Program-made: the position numbers and the translations under genes
Shown: positions 10,207-19,510 of the stretch, piece by piece
Layout: each line of letters opens with the position of its first letter
Numbering within the stretch: the first letter of the stretch is position 1
Origin: Alkalisalibacterium limincola
Lineage (GTDB): Bacteria > Pseudomonadota > Gammaproteobacteria > Xanthomonadales > Xanthomonadaceae
Direction: 5' to 3'
DNA: 64,000 bases
Assembly (NCBI RefSeq): GCF_008017755.1
Contig: NZ_VRTS01000010.1
Coordinates: forward strand, 1-64,000
Notes under the pieces: model-generated
Seen by the model: the letters and a program-made list of their open reading frames with translations, nothing else
Databases searched by the model: none
What the model was told of the DNA's origin: nothing

Positions 10207-10485
10207 ATGAGCATCCATTCCGACAACCCCGAGCACGGATTCCAGTTTCCCGGGGATTTCGAGCTCAGCGCGATGGGGCTGGCCGAGGCCGCCCTGCACC
10301 AGCGCATCCCGGTGGTGCTGGCCGAGCTGGGACTCAGCGTGGACGACGATGCGACACGGGTGCGCCCCTCCACGAAGGGTAATTACGTGTCGGTGACGGT
10401 CCGCTTCCGCGCGCGCAGCCGGGAGGAGCTCGATGCCGCCCACGCCGCCGTGCGCGAGCTGCCGGAAGTGAAGTGGACGCTGTGA
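10207..10485 (+). CDS. ybeD: YbeD family protein (DUF493)
   Basis: Small cytoplasmic protein of 92 residues in the DUF493 family, ferredoxin-like fold, function not settled. Conserved pieces are [23 protein letters not shown] and the C-terminal VKWTL. It sits between the dacC carboxypeptidase and lipB exactly as in E. coli and other gammaproteobacteria, which is the main support for the name. Its stop codon overlaps the likely lipB start (GTGA at 10482). Confidence 0.9.
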   Translation: MSIHSDNPEHGFQFPGDFELSAMGLAEAALHQRIPVVLAELGLSVDDDATRVRPSTKGNYVSVTVRFRARSREELDAAHAAVRELPEVKWTL

Positions 10486-11163
10486 GCGCCGCCGCACCTG
10501 CCGCAGGGCAGTGGACCGTGCGCGAGCTCGGTCGCCAGCCCTACGAGCGCGTGTGGCGTGCGATGCAGGCCTACACCGACGCCCGCGGCGAGGATGGGGA
10601 CGACGAGCTGTGGCTGGTCGAGCACGATCCCGTGTTCACGCTGGGCCAGGCCGGCCGCCCCGAGCACGTGCTGGCGCCCGGTGACATCCCGGTGGTCCAG
10701 GTGGACCGCGGGGGCCAGGTGACCTACCACGCCGGGCCAGATCGTGGCCTATCCGCTGGTCGACCTGCGCCGAATCAAGCTGGGCGTGCGCGAGCTGGTG
10801 TGCCGCATCGAGCAGTCGATGATCGACGTGCTGGCGGACTGGAACATCCACGCCGAGCGCCGCGAAGGGGCGCCGGGCATCTACGTGGCCGGTGCCAAGA
10901 TCGGCGCGATCGGCCTGCGCGTGCGCCGCGGCTGCAGCTTCCACGGCCTCGCCTTCAACATCGCGATGGACCTCGAGCCCTTCGCGCGCATCAACCCCTG
11001 CGGCTACCAGGGCATGGCGGTGACCTCGATGCTGGACCTGGGTGGTCCGTCCAGCATCGCCGACGTCAAGCCGGCCCTGGTGCAGTCCCTGTCCAAACAG
11101 CTGGGTTTGCGCCCGGTCCCGAGCGGCCAGTTGCCGCCGCTGCTCGCCCCCGTCGCCGCCTGA
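10482..11163 (+). CDS. lipB: Octanoyltransferase LipB (frame broken)
   Basis: Moves the octanoyl group from acyl carrier protein to lipoyl domains, the first step of lipoate synthesis. The N-terminal part ([19 protein letters not shown], then [16 protein letters not shown]) and the C-terminal part ([43 protein letters not shown]) are both clear but in different frames. The break is at 10731-10736, where the conserved YHGPGQ motif should be; loss of two G restores it. Start GTG at 10482 overlaps the ybeD stop; another in-frame GTG is at 10473. An intact lipA partner follows after eight bases. I regard the break as a sequence error, since both halves are fully conserved. Confidence 0.88.
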
Positions 11164-11171
11164 GGCCTGTC

Positions 11172-12180
11172 ATGTCCGAACATCCCGAGTCCAAGTCGAT
11201 CCCGCTGTCGGTGCTGCCGGAGAGCGCCCCGCTGGCCCCGGGGCGCAAGCAGCTGGGTGCCGACAAGATCAGCCGCAGCCCGGTCAAGTTCGATGCCGAC
11301 GCCCCGGTGCTGCGCAAGCCCAGCTGGATCCGGGTGCGCATCCCGTCGGGCAATGCGGTGCAGAAGCTCAAGTCCAAGCTGCGCGAGAACAGCCTGGTGA
11401 CGGTGTGCGAGGAGGCGAGCTGCCCGAACATCCACGAATGCTTCAGCCACGGCACCGCCACGTTCATGATCCTGGGCGAGGTGTGCACGCGCCGCTGCAG
11501 CTTCTGCGACGTGGCCCACGGCCGCCCCCAAGCCGCCCGACGCGAACGAGCCGGCCAACCTGGCGCGCACGATCGCCGACATGGGCCTGCGCTACGTCGT
11601 GGTCACCTCGGTCGACCGCGACGACCTGCGCGACGGGGGTGCCCAGCACTTCGTGGACTGCATCGCCGCGATCCGCGAGGCCTCCCCGGCCACGAAGATC
11701 GAGGTGCTGACCCCGGACTTCCGCGGCAAGGGCCGCATGGACCGGGCGCTGGAGATCCTGGCCACGAACCCGCCGGACGTGTTCAACCACAACCTCGAGA
11801 CCGTGCCGCACCTGTACCGCGACGTGCGCCCAGGGGCCGACTACCAGTGGTCGCTGACCCTGCTCGAGCGCTTCAAGGCGCAGCACCCGGGGGTGCCGAC
11901 CAAATCCGGCATCATGCTCGGCCTGGGCGAGACCTGGGAGCAGGTGGTGGAAACATTGAACGATCTGCGCTCCCACGCGGTCGATATGGTGACCATCGGC
12001 CAGTACCTGCAGCCGACCCCGCACCATCACCCGGTGATCCGCTACTGGACGCCGGAGGAATACAAGGCGCTGGAGACGCTCGGGTACGAACTGGGCTTCA
12101 CCCACGTGGCGTCCGGGCCGATGGTGCGTTCGTCCTACCACGCCGACCGCATGGCGGCCGAGGCGGGTTTCGCAGCCTGA
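11172..12180 (+). CDS. lipA: Lipoyl synthase LipA (frame broken)
   Basis: Radical-SAM enzyme that inserts two sulfurs into octanoyl-protein. The auxiliary cluster Cys set is seen as [12 protein letters not shown] near residues 77-88, and the radical-SAM set as [10 protein letters not shown] near 104-111. After HGR the reading frame changes: a run of five C at 11525-11529 has one C too many, and with four C the protein continues [20 protein letters not shown] and so on to the stop at 12180. The C-terminal part keeps the conserved [15 protein letters not shown] and [13 protein letters not shown] blocks. Its expected length is about 335 residues. A real disruption of lipA would leave the cell lipoate-dependent, so a sequencing error is more likely. 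Confidence 0.9.
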
Positions 12181-12348
12181 GGCCGCGGGCCGGCGCCGGT
12201 TTCACGCGGTGGTGACGGTATCGGCGGCGCCGATGGCATACGATCGGCACAGGTCCGGTTCATCCGCGGGATGCACTCTGGACGTTGGCGGTCGCCCCCC
12301 CGGGTGGGTCCGCCACTCGCCCCATCCCGCGTTGCGAGGAGTTGAAGA

Positions 12349-14510
12349 ATGATCAAGCGCCTGTCCCTGATTGCCTGCGTTGCCCTGCTGCCGGTCCTGG
12401 CCGTGGGACTGGACGCGGGCGCCAAGACCGAGGCCGCCGCGCAGGTGGTGCTGGCGCCCAGCGCCGACCAGTCCGGAGCCGCGCGCCTGGTGCACGGCCT
12501 GCTCAGCGACAGCCGTTACCACTACTCCCCGCGCAAGCTCGACGACGCGCTCTCGGCCGAGATCTTCGATCGCTACATCGATGCGCTCGACAGCCAGAAG
12601 CTGTTCTTCCTGGCCGCGGACGTCGAGCAGTTCCGAACCGCCTACCGCACCCGCCTGGACGACGCGATCCGCGGGGGGCGCGTGGACCCGGCCTTCGAGA
12701 TCTACAACGTCTACGTCGAGCGGGTGAACGAGCGCGTCGAGCACGCGCGCGCGCTGCTGGAGCGCGAGTTCGACTATTCCACCGACGAGAGCTGGCTCTA
12801 CGACCGCAAGGACGCCGACTTCTATGCCACGCGCGAGGAGCTCGACGACGCCTGGCGCAAGTCGGTCAAGAACGATGCGTTGCGCCTGCACCTGGCCGGC
12901 CGCAGCACCGAGGAGATCCGCACCACGCTGGACCGGCGTTACGCCAACCTGGCCTCGCGGGTCGCCCAGACCAAGTCCGAGGACGTGTTCCAGAGCTTCA
13001 TGAACGCCTATGCGACCGCGATCGAGCCGCACACCGGCTACATGACGCCGCGTACCTCGGAGAACTTCAACATCTCCATGCGCCTGTCGCTCGAGGGCAT
13101 CGGCGCGGTGCTGCAGAACCAGCAGGACTTCGTGGTGATCCGTTCGATGGTGCCCGGCGGCCCGGCAGCGTTGTCGGGCAGCATCAGGGTCGGCGACCGG
13201 GTGACGGCGGTCGGGCAGGGCACCAGCGGCGAGATGGTCGACGTGGTGGGCTGGCGCCTGGACGACGTGGTCGACATGATCCGCGGCCCCGCCGATTCCC
13301 AGGTGCGCCTGGACATCCTGCCGGCCGCAGCCAGCGTCGACGGCGAGCCCGAGCGGGTCGTCATCACCCGGCAGAAGGTGCGTCTTGAGGAGCAGGCCGC
13401 GAAGCGCCAGATCCTCGAGGTCGAGGGCCCCGACGGCACCCGCCGGATCGGCGTGATCGAACTGCCGACCTTCTACCAGGACTTCGAGGCACGTCGCCGT
13501 GCCGACGCCGACTACAGTTCCGCCACGCGCGACGTGGAGCGCCTGCTGGGCGAGCTGCGCGAGGAGGGCGTGGACGGCGTGGTGATGGACCTGCGCAACA
13601 ACGGTGGCGGGTCGCTCAACGAGGCGATCGAGCTGACCGGCCTGTTCATCGAGTCCGGCCCGGTCGTGCAGGTGCGCGATGCCGGTGGCCGCGTCGACGT
13701 GCATGCCGACCGACCGGCGGCGTGGCCTGGGACGGCCCGCTGGCGGTGTTGATCAACCGGGCGTCCGCCTCGGCCTCGGAGATCTACGCCGCGGCGATAC
13801 AGGACTACGGGCGTGGACTGATCATCGGTGAACAGAGCTTCGGCAAGGGCACGGTGCAGAACCTGATCGACCTGGACCGCTGGCCGCAGAACGAGACCCC
13901 GCGCTTCGGCCAGGTCAAGCTGACCGTCGCGCAGTTCTACCGTCCCGCAGGCGGCAGCACCCAGCACAAGGGCGTGGTGCCGGACATCAGCTTCCCGGTG
14001 ACGCTGGATGCGACCGAGTTCGGCGAGAGCAGCTACGACAATGCGCTGCCGTGGACCGAGATCGACCCGGCCGCGTTCGTCCGGGTGGGCGACTTCACCC
14101 CGCTGAAGCCGAAGCTGGCCGCCCGTCACGAGCTGCGTGCCGCGCAGGACCAGGAGTTCCAGTGGCTGGTCGAGGACATTGCCGAGTTCCGCGAGCAGCG
14201 CGAGCGCAACACGATCTCGCTCAACGTGGACGAGCGTCGCGCCGAGCGCGACCGCATGGAGGAGCGCCGCCAGGCCCGCGACGAGGCCCGCCGCGAGCTG
14301 GGCCTGGCCGTGAGCGAGCGCCGCAGCGGCGACGACGGGCTGCAGGCCGATGAGCGTGCGGTGACCGAGGACGATGACGAGGAGCGTCCCGACCCGTTGC
14401 TCAAGGAGTCGGCCAACATCCTCGTGGATGCGATCGCCCTGCTGGACGAAGACCAGCAGCTGGCCGCCCGGGTGCACCTGGAGCGGGGTGCCGGCCGCTG
14501 GGTGCAGTAG
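12349..14510 (+). CDS. prc: Tail-specific protease Prc/Tsp, S41 family (frame broken)
   Basis: Periplasmic carboxy-terminal processing protease of about 720 residues. The signal peptide covers residues 1-25. An N-terminal helical domain is followed by a PDZ domain (near 235-340, FNISMRLSLEGIGAVLQNQ), the S41 catalytic domain and a C-terminal DUF3340-type helical, charged domain. The Ser/Lys dyad region reads NRASASASEIYAAA and GEQSFGKGTVQNL. The frame shifts by one base at about 13710-13713, just before VAWDGPLAVLINR; one inserted base restores a continuous protein. In E. coli, Prc with NlpI degrades MepS and trims PBP3; here it follows the wall and lipoate genes after a 168-base gap. A terminator follows. 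Confidence 0.9.
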
Positions 14511-14531
14511 ACCCCGCGCGTGCAAGAAACG

Positions 14532-14564
14532 GATATCCGGCGCCTTCGGGCGCCGGTATCGTTT
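14532..14564 (+). terminator. Terminator after prc
   Basis: Eight-base GC stem (14537-14544 with 14549-14556) closed by a TTCG loop. GATA/TATC extends it (14532-14535 with 14557-14560), and GTTTG follows. It lies 22 bases after the prc stop and just before the next gene's ATG at 14570. Confidence 0.7.
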
Positions 14565-14569
14565 GTGGC

Positions 14570-15445
14570 ATGGGAAAACACTCCGCCAAGCGGGTCCAGG
14601 GACAAGCCGTGGCATCGCCACCCACCGATACGGTCGCGCTGGCACGCGAGCACCTCGACCGGGAGGACCTGACGCTGTCGGCCTTGGCTCACCGGGTGGG
14701 TGAGGCGCCCCATACGCTCCGGCGCGCGTTCATCGATCGATTCGGGCTCAGTCCGGCGCAATACCGGGCCCAGTCGCGCGTGGAGCGCCTGCGCAAGCAC
14801 CTGCGTGCCGGCGACGAGGTCAGCGCGGCCGTCTACGGGGCGGGGTACGGCTCGCCCAGCCGCGTCTACCAGGACGGCGCCGCGCGCCTGGGCATGACGC
14901 CTGCGAGCTACCGGCGCGGCGGCGAGGGCATGTCGATCTACTACACGGTGGTGGAATGCCCGTTGGGTCGTGCGCTGGTGGCGACGACCCGGCGCGGTGT
15001 CTGCAGCGTGGCACTGGGGGGCAGCGCTGCCGGGCTGGAGGCCGGGCTGGCGGCGGAGTTCCCCAGGGCACGCATCGAGCGCGTCGACGCCGGCAGCCCC
15101 GAGTTCGTCGCGCCGCGGGTCGCGGCGGTGGCCGCGGCCCTGGCCGGACGCAGCGGCGGTGCGGACGTCCGGGTGGAACTGCTGGGAACCGCTTTCCAGT
15201 TCCGGGTCTGGGAAGCGCTGATGCGCATCCCCGCGGGACAAACCAGAACCTACGCCGAGCTGGCACGGGAACTCGGCCAGCCGGCCGCCGTGCGCGCGGT
15301 CGCCGGCGCCTGCGCGCGCAACAAGGTCGCGGTGCTGGTGCCCTGCCACCGGGTGGTGCGCAGCGATGGCAGCCTGGGCGGGTATCGATGGGGGCTGCCG
15401 CGCAAGCAGGCCCTGCTGGACCGCGAGGCCGGCGCGGCAGGCTAG
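14570..15445 (+). CDS. AraC-type DNA-binding domain fused to O6-alkylguanine-DNA alkyltransferase
   Basis: A 291-residue fusion. Residues about 20-115 form an AraC/XylS double helix-turn-helix (TLSALAHRVGEAPHTLRRAF, then a second helix pair ending GMTPASYRRGG). Residues about 120-288 form an Ogt/MGMT domain with the acceptor-Cys motif VLVPCHRVV and the preceding PAGQTRTYAELA. This resembles the C-terminal two thirds of E. coli Ada. The N-terminal Ada domain, whose zinc-bound Cys takes methyl groups from phosphotriesters and switches Ada into an activator, is absent, and nothing upstream in 14511-14569 could encode it. It should still repair O6-methylguanine; how or whether it regulates transcription is unknown. 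Confidence 0.85.
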   Translation: MGKHSAKRVQGQAVASPPTDTVALAREHLDREDLTLSALAHRVGEAPHTLRRAFIDRFGLSPAQYRAQSRVERLRKHLRAGDEVSAAVYGAGYGSPSRVYQDGAARLGMTPASYRRGGEGMSIYYTVVECPLGRALVATTRRGVCSVALGGSAAGLEAGLAAEFPRARIERVDAGSPEFVAPRVAAVAAALAGRSGGADVRVELLGTAFQFRVWEALMRIPAGQTRTYAELARELGQPAAVRAVAGACARNKVAVLVPCHRVVRSDGSLGGYRWGLPRKQALLDREAGAAG

Positions 15446-15493
15446 AATCGCGCTCCGCCGGTCCTCCCTCCTTCCTCCCAGCCCAGGCACCGC

Positions 15494-16413
15494 ATGCACG
15501 CCAACGCCGCTTCGCCGGCTCCCTCGCGACTGGCCATCGCCTTCGCGCTGGCCGTCGTCTACCTGGTCTGGGGCTCGACCTACCTGGCGATCGCGATCGG
15601 CCTGGAGGGCTTCGACCCGTTCCTGATGGCGGGAAGCCGCTTCCTCGCCGCCGGGGCAATGCTCTACGCAATGCTGCGCTGGCGCGGCCTGGCCGCGCGA
15701 CGCGGGCGCAGTGGAAGAACGCCGCGGTCATGGGCCTGCTGCTGATGCTGCTCGGCAACGGCCTGGTCTGCGTGGCCGAACAGGAGGTGTCCTCGGGCCT
15801 GGCCGCGATCGCGGTGGCCAGCCTGCCGCTGTGGGTGGGCCTGTTCTCCTGGCTCAAGGGCCGCCACCCGAGCCGGCTGGAGTGGCTGGGCATCGCCGTC
15901 GGCTTCCTCGGCGTGCTGTGGCTCAACGCCGGCAGTGCGCTGGCCGCCAGCCCCAAGGGCGCGATCGCGCTGCTGGTGGCGCCGGCGGCCTGGGGATGGG
16001 GCTCGGTGTGGAGCCGCGACCGCGACCTGCCACCGTCGTTCATGAACACCGCCGCGCAGATGCTGACCGGCGGCGCGATGCTGCTGGTGCTGGGCTTCGC
16101 GCTGGGCGAGCGCTTCGGTGGCCTGCCGGCGCCGCGGCCGCTGCTGGCGGTGGCCTACCTGACCGTGTTCGGTTCGATCCTCGCCTTCAGCGCCTATGTA
16201 TGGCTGCTCGACAACGTGCGCCCGGCGCTGGCCACCAGCTATGCCTACGTGAACCCACCGGTGGCGGTGCTGCTGGGTGCGCTGGTGCTGGGTGAGCGCT
16301 TCAGCGTGCACGCGATCGGCGCGATGGCGGTGATCCTGGCCAGCGTGCTGCTGATCACCCGTGCGCGGCGCCCGACGGCGGCGATCCCGGCCACGCCCGC
16401 ACCGAGCCGCTGA
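15494..16413 (+). CDS. EamA-family (DMT) exporter, YedA-like (frame broken)
   Basis: Drug/metabolite transporter with two EamA halves and about ten transmembrane helices, roughly 306 residues. The N-terminal part has VYLVWGSTYLAIAIG, and the second half has the GSILAFSAYVWLLDN and YVNPPVAVLLG motifs of the YedA/RhaT-like group. The frame shifts near 15697; one added base restores AxTRAQWKNAAVMG, exactly where the helix should resume. A -10-like TAGAAT at 15443-15448 overlaps the preceding stop codon and may start its transcript. It converges on the ABC exporter operon with only six bases between the stops. Substrate unknown. Confidence 0.85.
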
Positions 16414-16419
16414 GCGCGC

Positions 16420-17601
16420 CTAGAGCGCCCGCAGCGCCGTGGTGACCGGCAGCCGCGCCGCGCGCACGGCCGGCGCCAGGCCGCCGAGGAAGCCGATGCC
16501 GATGGCCCAGGCCAGCCCCTGCAGCACCAGGCCGGGCGTGACGGCGAAGTTGAACGCGACCTGGGTGAAGCCCGCGCCGAGCGTGGATACCGAGTAGCCA
16601 TTGAACAGGGCGAAGGCGATGCCGGCGCCGATCAGGCCGCCGGCCAGCGACAGGATCAGCGCTTCGGCCATGACCGAGGCGATCACCGGCAGGCGGCCGA
16701 AGCCGAGCGCGCGCAGCGTGCCGATCTCGGCGGTGCGCGCCGACACCGCCGAATACATGGTGTTGAGCGCTCCGAACAGCGCGCCGAAGCCCATGATGAT
16801 CGCGATGATCGTGGTCAGGAAGCCGATCTGCCGGGTCAGCCCGGCAGACTGGGCGCTGTAGTAGTCGCGCTCGCGGAACACGTCGACGTTGAGCTGCGGG
16901 TCGCCGGTCAGGCGCTGCCTGAGCGGTTCGAAGGCGTCCACGCTGGTCAGTTGCAGCACCACCGAGGACACGCCGCTGCGACCGAAGGCCCCCTGGGTGG
17001 TCTCGGCATCGGTCCACAGCTCCGAGTCGTGCGCGTCACCGGTTTCGAAGACGCCGACGATGCGCCAGCTCGAGCCACGCAGCCGGAGTTCGCCGCCGAC
17101 CTCCAGGCCCTCGAACTGGCGCGCGGCCCCGGCGCCGACGATCGCCTCGCGCAGCCCCGGACGGAACAGCCGGCCCTCGATGATCCGCAGCTCCGGCCGG
17201 ATCGCCAGGCCGGCGGGTTCGACCCCGCGCATCGACACGTTCGCGCCGGTGCGTTGGCCACGGCGCGGCACCTCGTTGATGACGATCAGTTCGCCGGATG
17301 CCTGCGGCAGGCCGTCGGCGCCACGCGCCACCGCCGGGTCCTGCTTGATCAGCGTCGCCGCGCCGCGTTCCAGGAAGCTGGACAGTTCGGCATTGGCACC
17401 GCCACGGATCACCACGACCCGGTCCTCGGCACCGGTGGCGGTCAGCGTGCGCGACAGACCGGCCGACATCGACAGCATCGCCACCAGAACGCCGACCACA
17501 CCGGCGATGCCGATGACGATGACCAGCGAGGCGCCCAGCCGCTGCGGGATGGAGCGCAGGTTCATCAGCACGATCTCGCGGACCTGGGTCAGGGTGCTCA
17601 T
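16420..17601 (-). CDS. ABC exporter permease, MacB/FtsX type (second permease)
   Basis: Integral membrane permease of 393 residues. One N-terminal helix near residues 22-45, a periplasmic MacB_PCD-like domain, and three C-terminal helices (FtsX domain, about 265-385) match half-size MacB/LolC-type permeases. It has no ATPase domain of its own. It lies nine bases downstream of a second permease, and the two are distinct in sequence, so the exporter would have a heteromeric membrane pair. Operon order is adaptor, ATPase, permease, permease. These systems usually export peptides, lipids or macrolide-like compounds by mechanotransmission; the substrate here cannot be told. Confidence 0.88.
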   Translation of the reverse strand: MSTLTQVREIVLMNLRSIPQRLGASLVIVIGIAGVVGVLVAMLSMSAGLSRTLTATGAEDRVVVIRGGANAELSSFLERGAATLIKQDPAVARGADGLPQASGELIVINEVPRRGQRTGANVSMRGVEPAGLAIRPELRIIEGRLFRPGLREAIVGAGAARQFEGLEVGGELRLRGSSWRIVGVFETGDAHDSELWTDAETTQGAFGRSGVSSVVLQLTSVDAFEPLRQRLTGDPQLNVDVFRERDYYSAQSAGLTRQIGFLTTIIAIIMGFGALFGALNTMYSAVSARTAEIGTLRALGFGRLPVIASVMAEALILSLAGGLIGAGIAFALFNGYSVSTLGAGFTQVAFNFAVTPGLVLQGLAWAIGIGFLGGLAPAVRAARLPVTTALRAL

Positions 17602-17610
17602 CGCGGCCTC

Positions 17611-18767
17611 CTAGCGCCCGGCCAGCGCATCGACGATCTTCAGCCGCATCGCCCGCAGTGCCGGCGGGAAGCCGACCACGCCGGCCAGGACGACGACACT
17701 GGCGGCGACGAACAGCCACACGTCGCCGCCCATGCGCACCGCCGCGTACTCGGCCGGCAGCAATCGCAATGCGACGCTGGCCAGCGTCATGCCGATGGCG
17801 GCCCCCAGCGTGCACAGGGCCAGTGCCTCGGCCAGCACCAGGCCCAGCACGCTGCGGTCGGTGAAGCCCAGGCACTTGAGCACCGCCAGCTCCGGGATTC
17901 GCTCGCGCACCGCCTGGCTCATCGTGTAGCCGGTCAGGATCAGGATGGTGAAGAACACCGCGCCGGAAATCGCGTTGACGATGAAGCCGATGTCGCCGAG
18001 CTGGCGCAGGAACCCGAGCTGGAACTCCTGCTCGGTCTGGGTCTTGGTCTCGTCCGGGGTGTTCTCGAAGCGCGCGTCGATCGTCGCGGCCACCTCCTCG
18101 GACTGCAGCGGGTCGCGCACGCGCACCACGAACACACCGGCCAGGCCACGCCCCTGCGCGCGACCCTCGTCGAACTGGCCGTAATTGAGGTACATGATGC
18201 CGGCGCGGTCCTGCCACTCCTGGTCGCGACCGTCGAAGATGCCGACCAGGCGCCACTCCCAGGTCCGCGAGCGTCGCGCCGGGTGAAGATGAAGCTGTTG
18301 AGCGGGATGATGTCGCCGACCTCCCAGCCGAAGCGGTCGGCGAGCTGGCGCCCGGCGATCGCGCCGTCGCGGGTCGAGATGAAGGCGCGGCGCTGCTCCT
18401 CGGGCAGCGTCCATTCGGGATAGGTGTCGAACAGCCGCTGCGGGTCGACGGCGAACTGCGGGAAGAAGTTGCGCGCGTCCTGGTAGATGCCGCCGAAGAA
18501 CTGCGAGTGGCCGACGCGCTCGACCCCGGGAACGGCCTCGATCTGCGCCAGCAGGCGCATCGGCAGCGGGTTGGTGAAACTGGTGCGCGACTGGGTGATC
18601 AGCCGGTTCGCACCGAGGAAGTCCGCGCCGCCGGCCAGTACCGAGTTCACCGCCTGCAGCAGGCCGATCAGCAGGAAGGCCGCGCCCAGCGAGAGCAGGG
18701 TGAAGCCGGTGCGGGTCTTGCGCCGCATCAGCGCGCCCCAGACCAGCGGCAGGTACTTCAGCGCCAT
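17611..18767 (-). CDS. ABC exporter permease, MacB/FtsX type (first permease, frame broken)
   Basis: The N-terminal part (ALKYLPLVWGALMRRKTRTGFT, first helix, periplasmic domain) is read from the ATG at 18767. The C-terminal part with three FtsX helices ends at 17611. The frames differ by one base at about 18271-18273; restoring one G gives RRDGSRTWEWRLVGIF and a continuous protein of about 385 residues. The gene starts 12 bases after the ATPase stop. The conserved ERIPELAVLKCLGFTDRSV loop between helices is typical of the FtsX family. Confidence 0.85.
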
Positions 18768-18779
18768 GGCCGCCGGGCC

Positions 18780-19508
18780 CTAGTGCGCGCCCGGTTCATC
18801 GACCAGGGTCCCCTTGTCCAGGTGCACGGTGCGGTTGGCGTACTCCGCCGCCTTCGGGTCGTGGGTGACCATGACGATGGTGCGGCCGAAGTGGCGGTTG
18901 AGCGTCTGCAGCAGCGTCAGCACCTCGTCGGCGGTCTTGCGGTCGAGGTCGCCCGTGGGCTCGTCGCAGATCAGCAGCCGCGGGTCGGACACCAGCGCCC
19001 GGGCGATGGCCACGCGCTGCTGCTGGCCACCGGAAAGTTCATTGGGCTTGTGCCCGGCGCGGTCGGCGATGCCGACCAGCTCCAGCGCGATGGCCGCCCG
19101 GCGCCGGCGCTCGGCCGCATTCATGTCGGTCAGCAGCAGCGGCAACTCGACGTTGCGCTGGGCGCTGAGCACCGGCATCAGGTTGTAGCTCTGGAAGATG
19201 AAGCCGACCGTGCTCGCCCGCCAGGCCGCCAGCGCGTCGCCGTCGAGCTGGTCGATGCGCTCGCCGTCGACGCGCAGCTCGCCACCTGACGGACTGTCCA
19301 GTCCACCGATCAGGTTGAGCAACGTGGTCTTGCCCGAGCCCGAGGGCCCCATCAGCGCGACGAAGTCGCCTTCGGGAATGTCCAGGTCGATGCCGTGCAG
19401 CACTTCGATGCGCTGCTTGCCACGTTCGTAGGCCTTGGTGACCGCGCGGATCTCGACCAGTGGCGCTACCGGTTCGTCCGGGGCGCGATTCGGGCCCGAC
19501 GTGTCCAT
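18780..19508 (-). CDS. ABC transporter ATP-binding protein, LolD/MacB type
   Basis: A 242-residue ATPase subunit. Walker A is GPSGSGKTT near residue 54, the Q-loop is in IFQSYNLMPVLSA, the signature is LSGGQQQRVAIARAL, Walker B is LLICDEPTGDLD, and the switch His is in VMVTHD. The LolD/MacB/DevA subfamily is recognised from the EVLHGIDLDIPEG opening and the QSYNLMPVLSA segment. It lies two bases after the adaptor stop codon and 12 bases before the first permease. Confidence 0.93.
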   Translation of the reverse strand: MDTSGPNRAPDEPVAPLVEIRAVTKAYERGKQRIEVLHGIDLDIPEGDFVALMGPSGSGKTTLLNLIGGLDSPSGGELRVDGERIDQLDGDALAAWRASTVGFIFQSYNLMPVLSAQRNVELPLLLTDMNAAERRRRAAIALELVGIADRAGHKPNELSGGQQQRVAIARALVSDPRLLICDEPTGDLDRKTADEVLTLLQTLNRHFGRTIVMVTHDPKAAEYANRTVHLDKGTLVDEPGAH

Positions 19509-19510
19509 GC

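Noticed and set aside
15443-15448. A complete promoter for the EamA gene
   Set aside because: TAGAAT is a good -10, but no -35 lies at 16-18 bases; the best (TGGACC) is 20 bases away. Noted only in the gene entry.
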